Source: Alphaproteobacteria bacterium
GTDB lineage: Bacteria; Pseudomonadota; Alphaproteobacteria; UBA2136; UBA6156
Assembly (NCBI GenBank): GCA_027489415.1
Contig: JAIXZU010000003.1
Coordinates: forward strand, 1-17,892
DNA: 17,892 nucleotides
Reading direction: 5' to 3'
The notes under the pieces: generated by a model
Database searches by the model: none
The model's input: only the letters and a program-made list of their open reading frames with translations
What the model was told of the DNA's origin: nothing
In this document: positions 1 to 6,721 of the stretch, piece after piece
How the letters are laid out: each line of letters starts with the position of its first letter
How positions within the stretch are numbered: the stretch's first letter is position 1
Program-made: the position numbers and the translations under genes

Positions 1-51
1 CGACGGGTCGTGCCAGTCGCCGATGCCGAACAGCCGGCCGTCCTCACGCAG

Positions 52-273
52 CTAGGTCAGGTCGTGCAGTCCTTTCGGATCGGTCAGCCCGCTGTACCAC
101 AACACACGGGCCCAGAAAGTCCCGTACTCCGCCACATAATCCTGAATCGGCAACCCCTGTACCACAATCGTCCCGCACATGCTGGCAAGGGCACACAGGC
201 CCAAAAGCGCCACAGCCGTGCGCATCTGCCCCAACACATGCACAACCCGGGAAACCAGCACTTGAAAATCCAT
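52..273 (-). CDS. ResB-like N-terminal fragment (cytochrome c biogenesis), ends at early TAG
   Basis: The 73-residue reading frame has the N-terminal pattern of ResB/Ccs1 proteins: a short amphipathic start, then a hydrophobic segment (about residues 18-39) beginning LGQMRTAVALLGLCALAS and ending CGTIVVQG, followed by QDYVAEYGTFW. ResB is a membrane protein that works in system II cytochrome c maturation. Family members are several hundred residues long, with the next membrane segment soon after. Here the resemblance fades after GLTD, and a TAG stop follows at 52-54. Beyond the stop the same frame stays open for 16 codons to the window edge (LREDGRLFGIGDW...), which I do not recognise as ResB. 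It may be a decayed gene, a sequencing or contig-end error, or a real short protein. The start is ATG at 273 or GTG at 276; neither has a good ribosome binding site. Confidence 0.4.
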   Translation of the reverse strand: MDFQVLVSRVVHVLGQMRTAVALLGLCALASMCGTIVVQGLPIQDYVAEYGTFWARVLWYSGLTDPKGLHDLT

Positions 274-347
274 CACCCAGTTCTAACCCGAAATCCCCAA
301 CCCCACCAGCACCGCAGGCATGACTACCTCATGCTTCAGCATTCCAT

Positions 348-400
348 TTTGCATTTCACTGAGACGCGCGCAGCGCGGTGAAGATGAAACGAAATGCAAA
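348..400. repeat. 10-bp perfect inverted repeat between gyrB and the ResB-like gene
   Basis: TTTGCATTTC at 348-357 is matched exactly by GAAATGCAAA at 391-400. The 33-bp spacer contains its own GC-rich self-complementary stretch (CGCG-CAG-CGCG). It lies in the leader region of the ResB-like gene, downstream of the gyrB terminator, in an AT-rich intergenic stretch. It could be an operator, an RNA hairpin in the leader, or chance. It has no T-tract, so it is not an ordinary terminator. Confidence 0.5.
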
Positions 401-460
401 CCTATGAACAATAAATAAAATAAGAATAACCACCTTATTATGAGGCCCATCATACCTCAC

Positions 461-485
461 AAAAAAGCTCCCCGCAGGGAGCTTT
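461..485 (-). terminator. Intrinsic terminator of gyrB
   Basis: Read on the minus strand this is a 9-bp stem AAAGCTCCC/GGGAGCTTT closed by the tetraloop TGCG and followed by a run of T (six A on the plus strand at 461-466). It lies about 50 bp past the gyrB stop. The C(UGCG)G loop belongs to the unusually stable UNCG tetraloop class. Confidence 0.9.
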
Positions 486-534
486 CCAGTCCGGCGCGCA
501 GCGACATTCCGCAGGCCACCGCCAGCGCGAGGCC

Positions 535-3072
535 CTAAACGTCCAGATTCTGCACAGTCAGGGCATTAGACACGATGAAGTCTTTTCTAGGTTCCACCAC
601 ATCACCCATCAGCGTTGTGAAAATCCCATCGGCCACAATTGCATCATGCACACCCACTTGCAGCAGCACGCGGTTGTCGGCATTCAGGGTTGTGTCCCAC
701 AGCTGCTCGGCGTTCATTTCACCAAGGCCCTTATAGCGCTGAATGGATAGCCCACGGCGCCCTTCGGCCAGAATACTGTCCACGAGGCTGGTGGGGGAAG
801 TCCATCCCCGCTCATCCTTGCCTTCGCTCGGCTGGTAGCTGCCACCGGCCAGCAACCCGAGGATCTCCGCACGGCTCGCCAGCAACTGCCGGTACGCATT
901 GGCGTGCAACATCGCCTTGTCCAACGTGCGGCGCTCAGGAATCCCGGCCAGCTTGCGCTGTAGCACCAACCGCGGCATGCCCTCAATACTGGTCATCACA
1001 TCAATGGTCCAGGGCGTACCCTCAGCCGGAATGGTCTTGTTCAGCACGGTCATCAGGCTGGTGCGCAGGGCTTCGGCGTTCTCGGGCGTATCCAGCGCGT
1101 CAACCTTGCTGTCAGCCTCCACCAGCGCCCATGCCAGAAACTCCGGCAGGTACTGCTGCTTGGCCAACTGGTCCACCAAACCACGGGCTTTAACACCCAG
1201 CTTGAAGGTCGCAGCTGCGTCAGCACCGGTGCGGCGCTCGCCGTTGGCCAATGTAATCGCGGCACCGTCCAGCGCGCTGCGGCTCAGGTAATCTTCCAGT
1301 GCGGCATCGTCCTTCAGGTACACTTCGCTCTTACCCTTGGCCACGCGGTACAGCGGCGGTTGGGCTATGTACAGGTGCCCAGCAGCAATCAGTTCCGGCA
1401 TATTGCGGTAGAAGAACGTCAGCAACAACGTCCGGATGTGGCTCCCATCCACGTCCGCATCGGTCATCAGCACAATCTTGTGGTAACGCAGCTTATCCAG
1501 CTTGAAGTCGTCACGCCCAATCCCGGTGCCCAGCGCCTTAATCAGCGTCCCCACTTCCTGGCTGGCCAGCATGCGGTCAAAGCGCACGCGCTCCACGTTC
1601 AGAATCTTCCCCTTCAGCGGCAGAATCGCCTGCGTCTTCCGGTCACGGCCCTGCTTGGCGGAACCACCCGCGGAGTCTCCCTCAACAATGAACAATTCGC
1701 ACTTGCTCGGGTCCTTCTCACTGCAATCCGCGAGCTTACCCGGCAAACTTGCAATATCCAACGGGCTCTTGCGGCGTGCCAGCTCGCGGGCCTTGCGCGC
1801 GGCGTCACGCGCCACGGCACTTTCAATCACCTTGTTCACAATCGCCTTGGCATCATTCGGGTTTTCTTCAAAGAACGCCGAAAGCTTTTCAAATACCGCA
1901 GCTTCCACCACCGGCCGCACCTCGGAGGACACCAGCTTGTCCTTGGTCTGGGACGAGAATTTCGGGTCCGGCACCTTGACGGACAACACGCAAGTGAGGC
2001 CCTCACGCGCATCATCACCGGTCAAACCGGCATCCATCTTGTTCTTCTTCAGCAAACCACTCTCGGCGGCGTAGGCGTTAATTACACGGGTCAGCGCCGC
2101 ACGGAAGCCCACCACGTGGGTTCCGCCGTCACGCTGCGGAATGTTGTTGGTGAACGGGTACACGTTTTCGGTGTAGCTGTCGTTCCACTGCAGCGCGCAT
2201 TCCACCGTGATGTTATCCTTGCCACCGCTCAAAAACACTGTCTGGCTCATCACGCTCTGGCGGTTCCGGTCAAGGTGCTGCACGAAGGCCTTCACCCCAC
2301 CCTCATAGAACAGGATCTGCTCCTTCGCCTTGCCATTCTCATCCACCGCACGCTCGTCCCGCAGCGTGATGTGCACGCCGCTGTTCAGGAACGCCAGCTC
2401 GCGCAAGCGGTTGAGCAACGTGTCATAGCTGAACGTCGTCTGGGTAAAGGTCTGGGGGCTGGGGTAGAAGCGCACTTCCGTCCCGCGCTCCTGCGTCTCA
2501 CCAATTTCTTTCAGCGGGAACTTCGGCTCGCCGTCGGAGAACTGCATCGTGAACGCCTTGCCACCGCGCCAGATGTTCAGCACCAGCAAACTGGAAAGCG
2601 CGTTGACGACGGACACACCCACCCCGTGCAAACCACCGGACACCTTATAGCTGTTCTGGTCAAATTTCCCACCGGCGTGCAGCTTGGTCATAATCACTTC
2701 CGCCGCACTCACGCCCTCTTCGGGGTGGATGTCGGTGGGGATCCCACGGCCGTTATCGCGCACGGAGGCACTGCCATCAGCGTGCAGGGTCACGGTCACG
2801 CGGTCACAGTATCCGGCAAGGCTTTCGTCAATGGCGTTATCAAGCACTTCGTACACCATGTGGTGCAGCCCGGTGCCGTCATCGGTATCCCCAATGTACA
2901 TCCCCGGGCGCTTGCGCACGGCGTCAAGGCCGCGCAAAATCTTAATGCTGTCAGCACCATAGGCAGCCTGCGCCGCAGTAATCTTATCATCCTGGACCAT
3001 CGGGTCGCTCGCGGTACGCACCGGTGCGTTCAGGGCAGCGGCTTCAGAGGCTGTAGGGGTGGTCTCGCTCAT
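535..3072 (-). CDS. gyrB: DNA gyrase subunit B
   Basis: ATPase subunit of DNA gyrase, which introduces negative supercoils together with GyrA in the cytoplasm. The 845 residues carry a complete GHKL ATPase domain: VLDNAIDES with the magnesium-binding Asn79, RDNGRGIP with Asp106, and GGLHGVGVSVVNALS at about 147-160. The TOPRIM region has EGDSAGGSAKQG with Glu464 and MTDADVDGSH with Asp538 and Asp540. Asp466 and Lys487, which align with the E. coli quinolone-resistance positions Asp426 and Lys447, are both wild type. The C-terminus IQRYKGLGEMNAEQLW and VEPRKDFI...NAL is intact. Compared with E. coli GyrB there is an extra Ala/Thr-rich N-terminal segment of about 33 residues, seen in various lengths in alphaproteobacteria. 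AAGGAT 9 bp before the ATG supports the start. The gene has its own terminator, and no convincing promoter was seen in the 170 bp upstream. Confidence 0.98.
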   Translation of the reverse strand: MSETTPTASEAAALNAPVRTASDPMVQDDKITAAQAAYGADSIKILRGLDAVRKRPGMYIGDTDDGTGLHHMVYEVLDNAIDESLAGYCDRVTVTLHADGSASVRDNGRGIPTDIHPEEGVSAAEVIMTKLHAGGKFDQNSYKVSGGLHGVGVSVVNALSSLLVLNIWRGGKAFTMQFSDGEPKFPLKEIGETQERGTEVRFYPSPQTFTQTTFSYDTLLNRLRELAFLNSGVHITLRDERAVDENGKAKEQILFYEGGVKAFVQHLDRNRQSVMSQTVFLSGGKDNITVECALQWNDSYTENVYPFTNNIPQRDGGTHVVGFRAALTRVINAYAAESGLLKKNKMDAGLTGDDAREGLTCVLSVKVPDPKFSSQTKDKLVSSEVRPVVEAAVFEKLSAFFEENPNDAKAIVNKVIESAVARDAARKARELARRKSPLDIASLPGKLADCSEKDPSKCELFIVEGDSAGGSAKQGRDRKTQAILPLKGKILNVERVRFDRMLASQEVGTLIKALGTGIGRDDFKLDKLRYHKIVLMTDADVDGSHIRTLLLTFFYRNMPELIAAGHLYIAQPPLYRVAKGKSEVYLKDDAALEDYLSRSALDGAAITLANGERRTGADAAATFKLGVKARGLVDQLAKQQYLPEFLAWALVEADSKVDALDTPENAEALRTSLMTVLNKTIPAEGTPWTIDVMTSIEGMPRLVLQRKLAGIPERRTLDKAMLHANAYRQLLASRAEILGLLAGGSYQPSEGKDERGWTSPTSLVDSILAEGRRGLSIQRYKGLGEMNAEQLWDTTLNADNRVLLQVGVHDAIVADGIFTTLMGDVVEPRKDFIVSNALTVQNLDV

Positions 3073-3198
3073 CGGGGAATATCCTTATTTCTTACCTCGG
3101 CAACCTACCCCGAAAACCCCCAAAACACAAGCATTTCGGCCCTCCAAGCCCACCCTCGCCCTGCCCAAATAACAGGCACTGAAAGCCTCGGGAATGCC

Positions 3199-3223
3199 AA
3201 AAGGCGCCCCTCTCAGGGCGCCT
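3199..3223 (-). terminator. Intrinsic terminator of the ClpP-like gene
   Basis: On the minus strand AGGCGCCC and GGGCGCCT form an 8-bp GC-rich stem with a 6-base loop, followed by TTTT. It begins 22 bp after the stop of the ClpP-like gene and separates it from gyrB. Confidence 0.75.
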
Positions 3224-3245
3224 CTCGCGTTTTGCAGTGTGGGGC

Positions 3246-3827
3246 TCAGCTTTGCGGCTGAACCTCCGTCTTCACAGGCACAAATGCCGGCGGCAGCACA
3301 TCAACCACATAATCCGCAATCCCCAGCTCAACCGCCTCCTTAGCGGTCAGCAACTGGTCGCCACGCTGGCTGAGCTTATCCCTCCAGAACTTGGTTTCCC
3401 GGCCTGTCAGCCGCGCCATGTCATCAATATACTGGTCCATCACATACTGTGTACGTGCGGCCGCTGCTTGAAGTTCATCAGCTGGTACAAAGTTCGGCTC
3501 ATGTTTGTACTGAATCTGATGCACCATCAACGTCGTATTCCGGCCCAGAATGAACCGGTGCTCCTTCGTACCCGAAGCCAGCAGCGGTACGGCGCAAGAG
3601 CCTACCCAACCGGTCCCGATAGTTTGCAGCGTCGCCTGCTCCCGCGCGGTAGCCATCATCGCCAGCATGGCGTCTTTCACCGAAGTGCTACCACCGCCGG
3701 AGGAAATCAGCACCTCCATCGGCTGCCCCAGCCCCTTTTGGAACTGGAAACAGAATCCTTCCAGGGTATTCACATTCATCTCGCCAAAAAAACCGACCTG
3801 ACACCGATGTTCTAGCCAAAAAGCCAT
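3246..3827 (-). CDS. ClpP-like serine protease (peptidase S14 family)
   Basis: A 193-residue ClpP-fold protein. Aligned with ClpP, GWVGSCAVPLLASG carries the nucleophile (Ser77), LMVHQ the histidine (His103), and FWRDKLSQRGDQLLTAKEAVELGIAD the aspartate (Asp150) plus the conserved C-terminal motif. The substrate-binding loop is ISSGGGS rather than the usual SPGG. The triad is intact, so activity is plausible. The protein starts almost at the first core strand (CQVGFFGEMN), so the N-terminal segment forming ClpP's axial loops is missing. The ATG at 3827 is preferred because GGGAG lies 6 bp upstream. A longer frame from TTG at 3878 would start next to the -10 element of the promoter at 3881-3909. 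No ClpX or ClpA gene is adjacent. It may be a divergent ClpP paralogue with another partner, or a stand-alone enzyme. The usual housekeeping ClpP could lie elsewhere. Confidence 0.85.
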   Translation of the reverse strand: MAFWLEHRCQVGFFGEMNVNTLEGFCFQFQKGLGQPMEVLISSGGGSTSVKDAMLAMMATAREQATLQTIGTGWVGSCAVPLLASGTKEHRFILGRNTTLMVHQIQYKHEPNFVPADELQAAAARTQYVMDQYIDDMARLTGRETKFWRDKLSQRGDQLLTAKEAVELGIADYVVDVLPPAFVPVKTEVQPQS

Positions 3828-3848
3828 CAAAAGCTCCCAAGATATCCC

Positions 3849-3867
3849 ATGCCGGTCTAACCGGCAT
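3849..3867 (-). promoter_or_regulatory. Hairpin at the 5' end of the ClpP-like mRNA
   Basis: ATGCCGG and CCGGCAT form a perfect 7-bp inverted repeat with a 5-base spacer. With transcription predicted to begin near 3874, the hairpin would fall in the first 30 nucleotides of the transcript, about 15 bp before the Shine-Dalgarno sequence. It could protect the mRNA 5' end, act as an operator, or be a weak end for the upstream M48 transcript. It has no T-tract. Confidence 0.5.
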
Positions 3868-3880
3868 TTCAGGTGCAAGT

Positions 3881-3909
3881 CGTATACAATAATCCCGGCA
3901 ACCTGCCAA
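3881..3909 (-). promoter_or_regulatory. Sigma-70-type promoter for the ClpP-like gene
   Basis: On the minus strand TTGGCA (5 of 6 to consensus) and TATACG (4 of 6) are separated by exactly 17 bp. It lies in the short gap after the M48 peptidase stop and gives a leader of about 47 nt before the ATG at 3827. Confidence 0.55.
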
Positions 3910-3923
3910 GTCGTTAAATAGCT

Positions 3924-5150
3924 TTACTGCACCTCATCCACAGTAATCGCCACCTTCCCGCCCCCACCAATCCCACTCCCCGCTTTCTCAAACGTCACAT
4001 CCACGGTCTGGCCGGGCTGAACCGCACCCGCATTCCCCAGCACCCGCACCTTGCCGTTGCTCATTGCCAATACCAGCCGCTGCAGCGCTGCCGTACCGTT
4101 ATAGGTCACCTGCACCACCGCCCCGTCAGGCCCCATGGCGGAAACATTCCGCACCACCAGCGCCTGTTCCACTGCTTTCACCCGTGCGGCCCGCGCCTGT
4201 TGCTGCTCGGCCAGCCCTTTGGCGGTCTCACGCTCGCTGTAGGTGGTGAAGGCTGTCTGCGCAATCGCCGCAAGCCCCCCGCCACTTCCGGCCGCCAGTG
4301 CCGGCAGCGCACTCCTTTGCCACAGCACGTTGTTCACCAAAATCGCCTGCGCTTCGGGGTTTACCTTACCCGGCGTATAGTATGGGCGCACCGCCTGCCC
4401 AATTTGCGCCGTCGAAGCTGCACGGTCGCCATTCAGCGGGTGGCTGGAAATCATCCCGGCATACTGACCCTGCTGGGCGTACATCCGCGCCCACAAACGG
4501 CTGGCCGCCATCGGGTCATAACCGGCCATCGCCGCATAGAGAATCCCAATCTTATCAGCCTGATGCTCCTGCGCCAGCGTATAACTATGGTCCAACGCCT
4601 CACCGGCATGCTTGCGGTCCAGCAAATTCACAATCTGCGCCGCCTGCGCCCGCCCCACATGGTTCGCCGCCACGTGGGCAATTTCATGTCCCATCACTGC
4701 CGCCAGCTCGTCGTCACTCTGCACCGCATCCAGCAGTCCCTTGTAAACCATTACGTAAGTCCCGCCGTTCACAAAGGCGTTGAACTCCTTATCCGGCAAC
4801 AGAATGACCTTCCACTGCGCCTGCTCGTCGGCAAAATGGCTCACCGGCAATATTCGCGCCAGCATCCCCTGCAATTTGGCATAACCGCTGGCACTCACCG
4901 CCGCATTCAGCTTGCCGCCACCAGCGGTCAATTGCGCCAGCTGCGCATCCATCTCGCGGTTACTCTGCGCAATCTGCGCGGCACGGTCACCACTGGCCAG
5001 AATCCGGCTCCCCGTCACACGGTCCTCACTGGAAACCCGCTCCGCCACGCCATACAGCCCGCGGTCAATCCCCGCCAGCGTCTGCCCCATATCGGCACAA
5101 CCTGCCAGCGCCGTCACCGCTAACAAGCCCATCATCCCAAACCTGCGCAT
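3924..5150 (-). CDS. M48-family zinc metalloprotease lipoprotein
   Basis: A 408-residue putative lipoprotein. The N-terminus MRRFGMMGLLAVTALAGC ends in a lipobox (LAGC, Cys18), so it is probably anchored on the periplasmic side of a membrane. The M48 zinc-binding motif is VMGHEIAHVAANH (His155, Glu156, His159), and the third ligand is Glu195 in QEHQADKIG. The downstream SSHPLNGDRA matches the conserved HP motif of this family. Residues from about 330 to the end form a separate, probably beta-rich domain with a Gly-rich turn (GSGIGGGG) in place of the TPR repeats found in BepA-type relatives. The known role of such enzymes is envelope quality control; the specific substrate is unknown. AGAGGGG ahead of the ATG supports the start. 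The terminator of the upstream gene lies only about 30 bp before the start, so transcription may depend partly on read-through. Confidence 0.9.
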   Translation of the reverse strand: MRRFGMMGLLAVTALAGCADMGQTLAGIDRGLYGVAERVSSEDRVTGSRILASGDRAAQIAQSNREMDAQLAQLTAGGGKLNAAVSASGYAKLQGMLARILPVSHFADEQAQWKVILLPDKEFNAFVNGGTYVMVYKGLLDAVQSDDELAAVMGHEIAHVAANHVGRAQAAQIVNLLDRKHAGEALDHSYTLAQEHQADKIGILYAAMAGYDPMAASRLWARMYAQQGQYAGMISSHPLNGDRAASTAQIGQAVRPYYTPGKVNPEAQAILVNNVLWQRSALPALAAGSGGGLAAIAQTAFTTYSERETAKGLAEQQQARAARVKAVEQALVVRNVSAMGPDGAVVQVTYNGTAALQRLVLAMSNGKVRVLGNAGAVQPGQTVDVTFEKAGSGIGGGGKVAITVDEVQ

Positions 5151-5176
5151 ACTGAAACCCCTCTTGTTCTGAATAG

Positions 5177-5205
5177 CAAACAGCCTAGGCGGATTGCCTA
5201 GGCTG
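5177..5205 (-). terminator. Intrinsic terminator of the DUF2939-type gene
   Basis: CAGCCTAGGC and GCCTAGGCTG form a perfect 10-bp stem with a 5-base loop, followed on the minus strand by TTTGCTATTC. It lies about 25 bp past the stop of the upstream gene and just before the ribosome binding site of the M48 gene. The short T-tract suggests partial read-through into the protease gene. Confidence 0.65.
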
Positions 5206-5230
5206 TCAACTGTTCCGTAAGGTCCGGAAA

Positions 5231-6580
5231 TTAACGCACGACGGTCACCGTCACCGTCAGCGCACTCAGCGGCAGGTCGGCCACGTACCGCTCCGCCGCG
5301 CGCTCACGGTCAACCGGCACACTCCACACCTGCTCACGCTTGGCACCGGCCTCAAGGGTGCCATCCAGGGTCAGGCGGGTGGTCATCATCGGCTGCCCGG
5401 CCGCATCACCAAAGGCCACTTCCAGCTGCACATCCTTAGCCGGCACATTGCCCTTGTTCGCCAGCACCATGCTCACCATCAGGTTGTTGTGCCCCGTATC
5501 ACCATCTTTGGCCTTCTTAACTGTTTCCACCACAATACTCTCGGCGGTCGCCCCGGTCGCGGCGGCGGCACGGCGTTCATCGCGCATCCGCTCGGCGTCA
5601 GCAATGGTGGTCAGCACATCGGCAAGGTTGGGCACATCCACCACCTGCCAGCCGTCCTGCGCCACGGTTTGCGTGAGTACCACCTGCAACGGCAGGTTCA
5701 GGCTCAGGTCAGGGCGCATCAATGGCAGCTCGGCCACCGCAAGGCGGTCATCCTGCTGGGCCACATGCGGCACCCCGAAGCGGGCGTTCTCACCCCCCAA
5801 CGCATGCCACAGCTTACCTAGCAACGTATTGCCACTGTCATCAAGGGCCTCACCACCTACAGCTACCAGCACCTCGTCTTTCAGCGCTTCCGCAAGGCCG
5901 GGCTTCACAAAAGCCGTCATTTTCGCCGCCATCAAACCGTTACCGGCCTCAGGCACGTTCAAAAGCTGATTAACCACGCTGGTCGCCACACTGGCCACAT
6001 CCACGCGCGCTTCAAAGCTGCGCACGTCCTGGGTCTTCACGGCGGCAATCGCCTGCCCCAACACCTTGGCGGGGTCGGCGGGCTGGCGGCCAATCCATAC
6101 AATCACAGCCACCAGCATTACCACGGCCAGCCCAACCAAGGGCCACTTGTAATTGCGCTTACGGCGCGCCGTCGGCAGCATCACGGTGCTGAACGGGCTG
6201 CCTTTCAGCGCAACCCCCTTCTTCGCCCCCATGGTTTCCAACTCTTGCAGCACCCCAGCCTTCACAGCCGCCATATGTTCGGCCATCCCTTCAGTCTGGG
6301 TGGTCTTGCGCACCGGCAGGAACGGAATAACCGCCGAAATCCGCTCCCACCATGTCAGCTGGCGCGGCGGTACCGCCCATGCATCCGCTTCAGCTTGTGC
6401 GGCAATCTCGGCCACACTGGGCGCCACCAGCACCGCTGGCTCACGCTCAGCAATACTTTCCGCTGCGGAAGGGGCAGCTACCGGCTGCGCACGGCGCATC
6501 ACGGGCTCTGCAACTGGCTTGGCCGCAGGCTGCGGCTTGCGGGCAACGGGTTTCTTCGGGGTCGGGCGCTTGGGTGCCAT
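5231..6580 (-). CDS. Single-pass membrane protein with DUF2939-like domain
   Basis: A 449-residue protein of unknown function. Residues 1-75 are rich in Pro, Ala, Lys and Arg and probably disordered. A basic stretch (ARRKRNYK) precedes a single membrane helix at about 147-164 (WPLVGLAVVMLVAVIVWIG), which places the larger C-terminal part outside the cytoplasm. Residues about 172-320 resemble DUF2939: a helix ending in KTQDVRSFEARVDVASVATSVVNQLL, followed by a region with regular Leu/Val spacing. This assignment is by pattern only. Residues 365-449 look like a beta-sandwich (NLMVSMVLANKGNVPAKDVQLEV type), as in FxLYD or CARDB-like domains. AAGGA 7 bp before the ATG supports the start. Possible regulatory repeats lie in the upstream gap. 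The long N-terminal tail could contact cytoplasmic partners, but nothing in the sequence identifies them. Confidence 0.8.
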   Translation of the reverse strand: MAPKRPTPKKPVARKPQPAAKPVAEPVMRRAQPVAAPSAAESIAEREPAVLVAPSVAEIAAQAEADAWAVPPRQLTWWERISAVIPFLPVRKTTQTEGMAEHMAAVKAGVLQELETMGAKKGVALKGSPFSTVMLPTARRKRNYKWPLVGLAVVMLVAVIVWIGRQPADPAKVLGQAIAAVKTQDVRSFEARVDVASVATSVVNQLLNVPEAGNGLMAAKMTAFVKPGLAEALKDEVLVAVGGEALDDSGNTLLGKLWHALGGENARFGVPHVAQQDDRLAVAELPLMRPDLSLNLPLQVVLTQTVAQDGWQVVDVPNLADVLTTIADAERMRDERRAAAATGATAESIVVETVKKAKDGDTGHNNLMVSMVLANKGNVPAKDVQLEVAFGDAAGQPMMTTRLTLDGTLEAGAKREQVWSVPVDRERAAERYVADLPLSALTVTVTVVR

Positions 6581-6630
6581 GGGTCATTCCTTTTCCATTC
6601 CAGCGGGATACTCCGTCAGCACCCCGCACT

Positions 6631-6694
6631 AATGCCGCATACCATACTGCATACCGCGTGTATTCATCAAGCTAAGTGTACACCAATGCCGCAT
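6631..6694 (-). promoter_or_regulatory. Candidate promoter flanked by a repeated near-palindrome
   Basis: AATGCCGCAT occurs at 6631-6640 and again at 6685-6694, 54 bp apart. Its core ATGC-C-GCAT is a palindrome with one central base. Between them on the minus strand lie TTGATG (6665-6670) and TATGGT (6641-6646), each 4 of 6 to sigma-70 consensus with an 18-bp spacer. One repeat would cover the transcription start, the other about position -50. A GCATACC direct repeat (6637, 6649) and the palindrome GTGTACAC (6676-6683) also lie here. Confidence 0.35.
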
Positions 6695-6721
6695 TTTCCC
6701 ACACCTCGGCATGGCAAACGG

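Noticed and set aside
486..534. In-frame extension of GyrB past its TAG (25 codons to TGA)
   Set aside because: The family ends at this TAG, the extension includes the terminator stem, and 25 open codons are expected often by chance. There is no evidence for stop-codon recoding.
1360..3261. Long plus-strand open frame opposite gyrB (633 codons)
   Set aside because: It is antisense to a certain gyrB, its translation has no family pattern, and GC-rich codon bias commonly keeps an antisense frame open.
5204..5209. TTGACA on the minus strand ahead of the M48 gene
   Set aside because: It would be a perfect -35, but no -10 lies 15-19 bp downstream, and it overlaps the terminator stem of the upstream gene.
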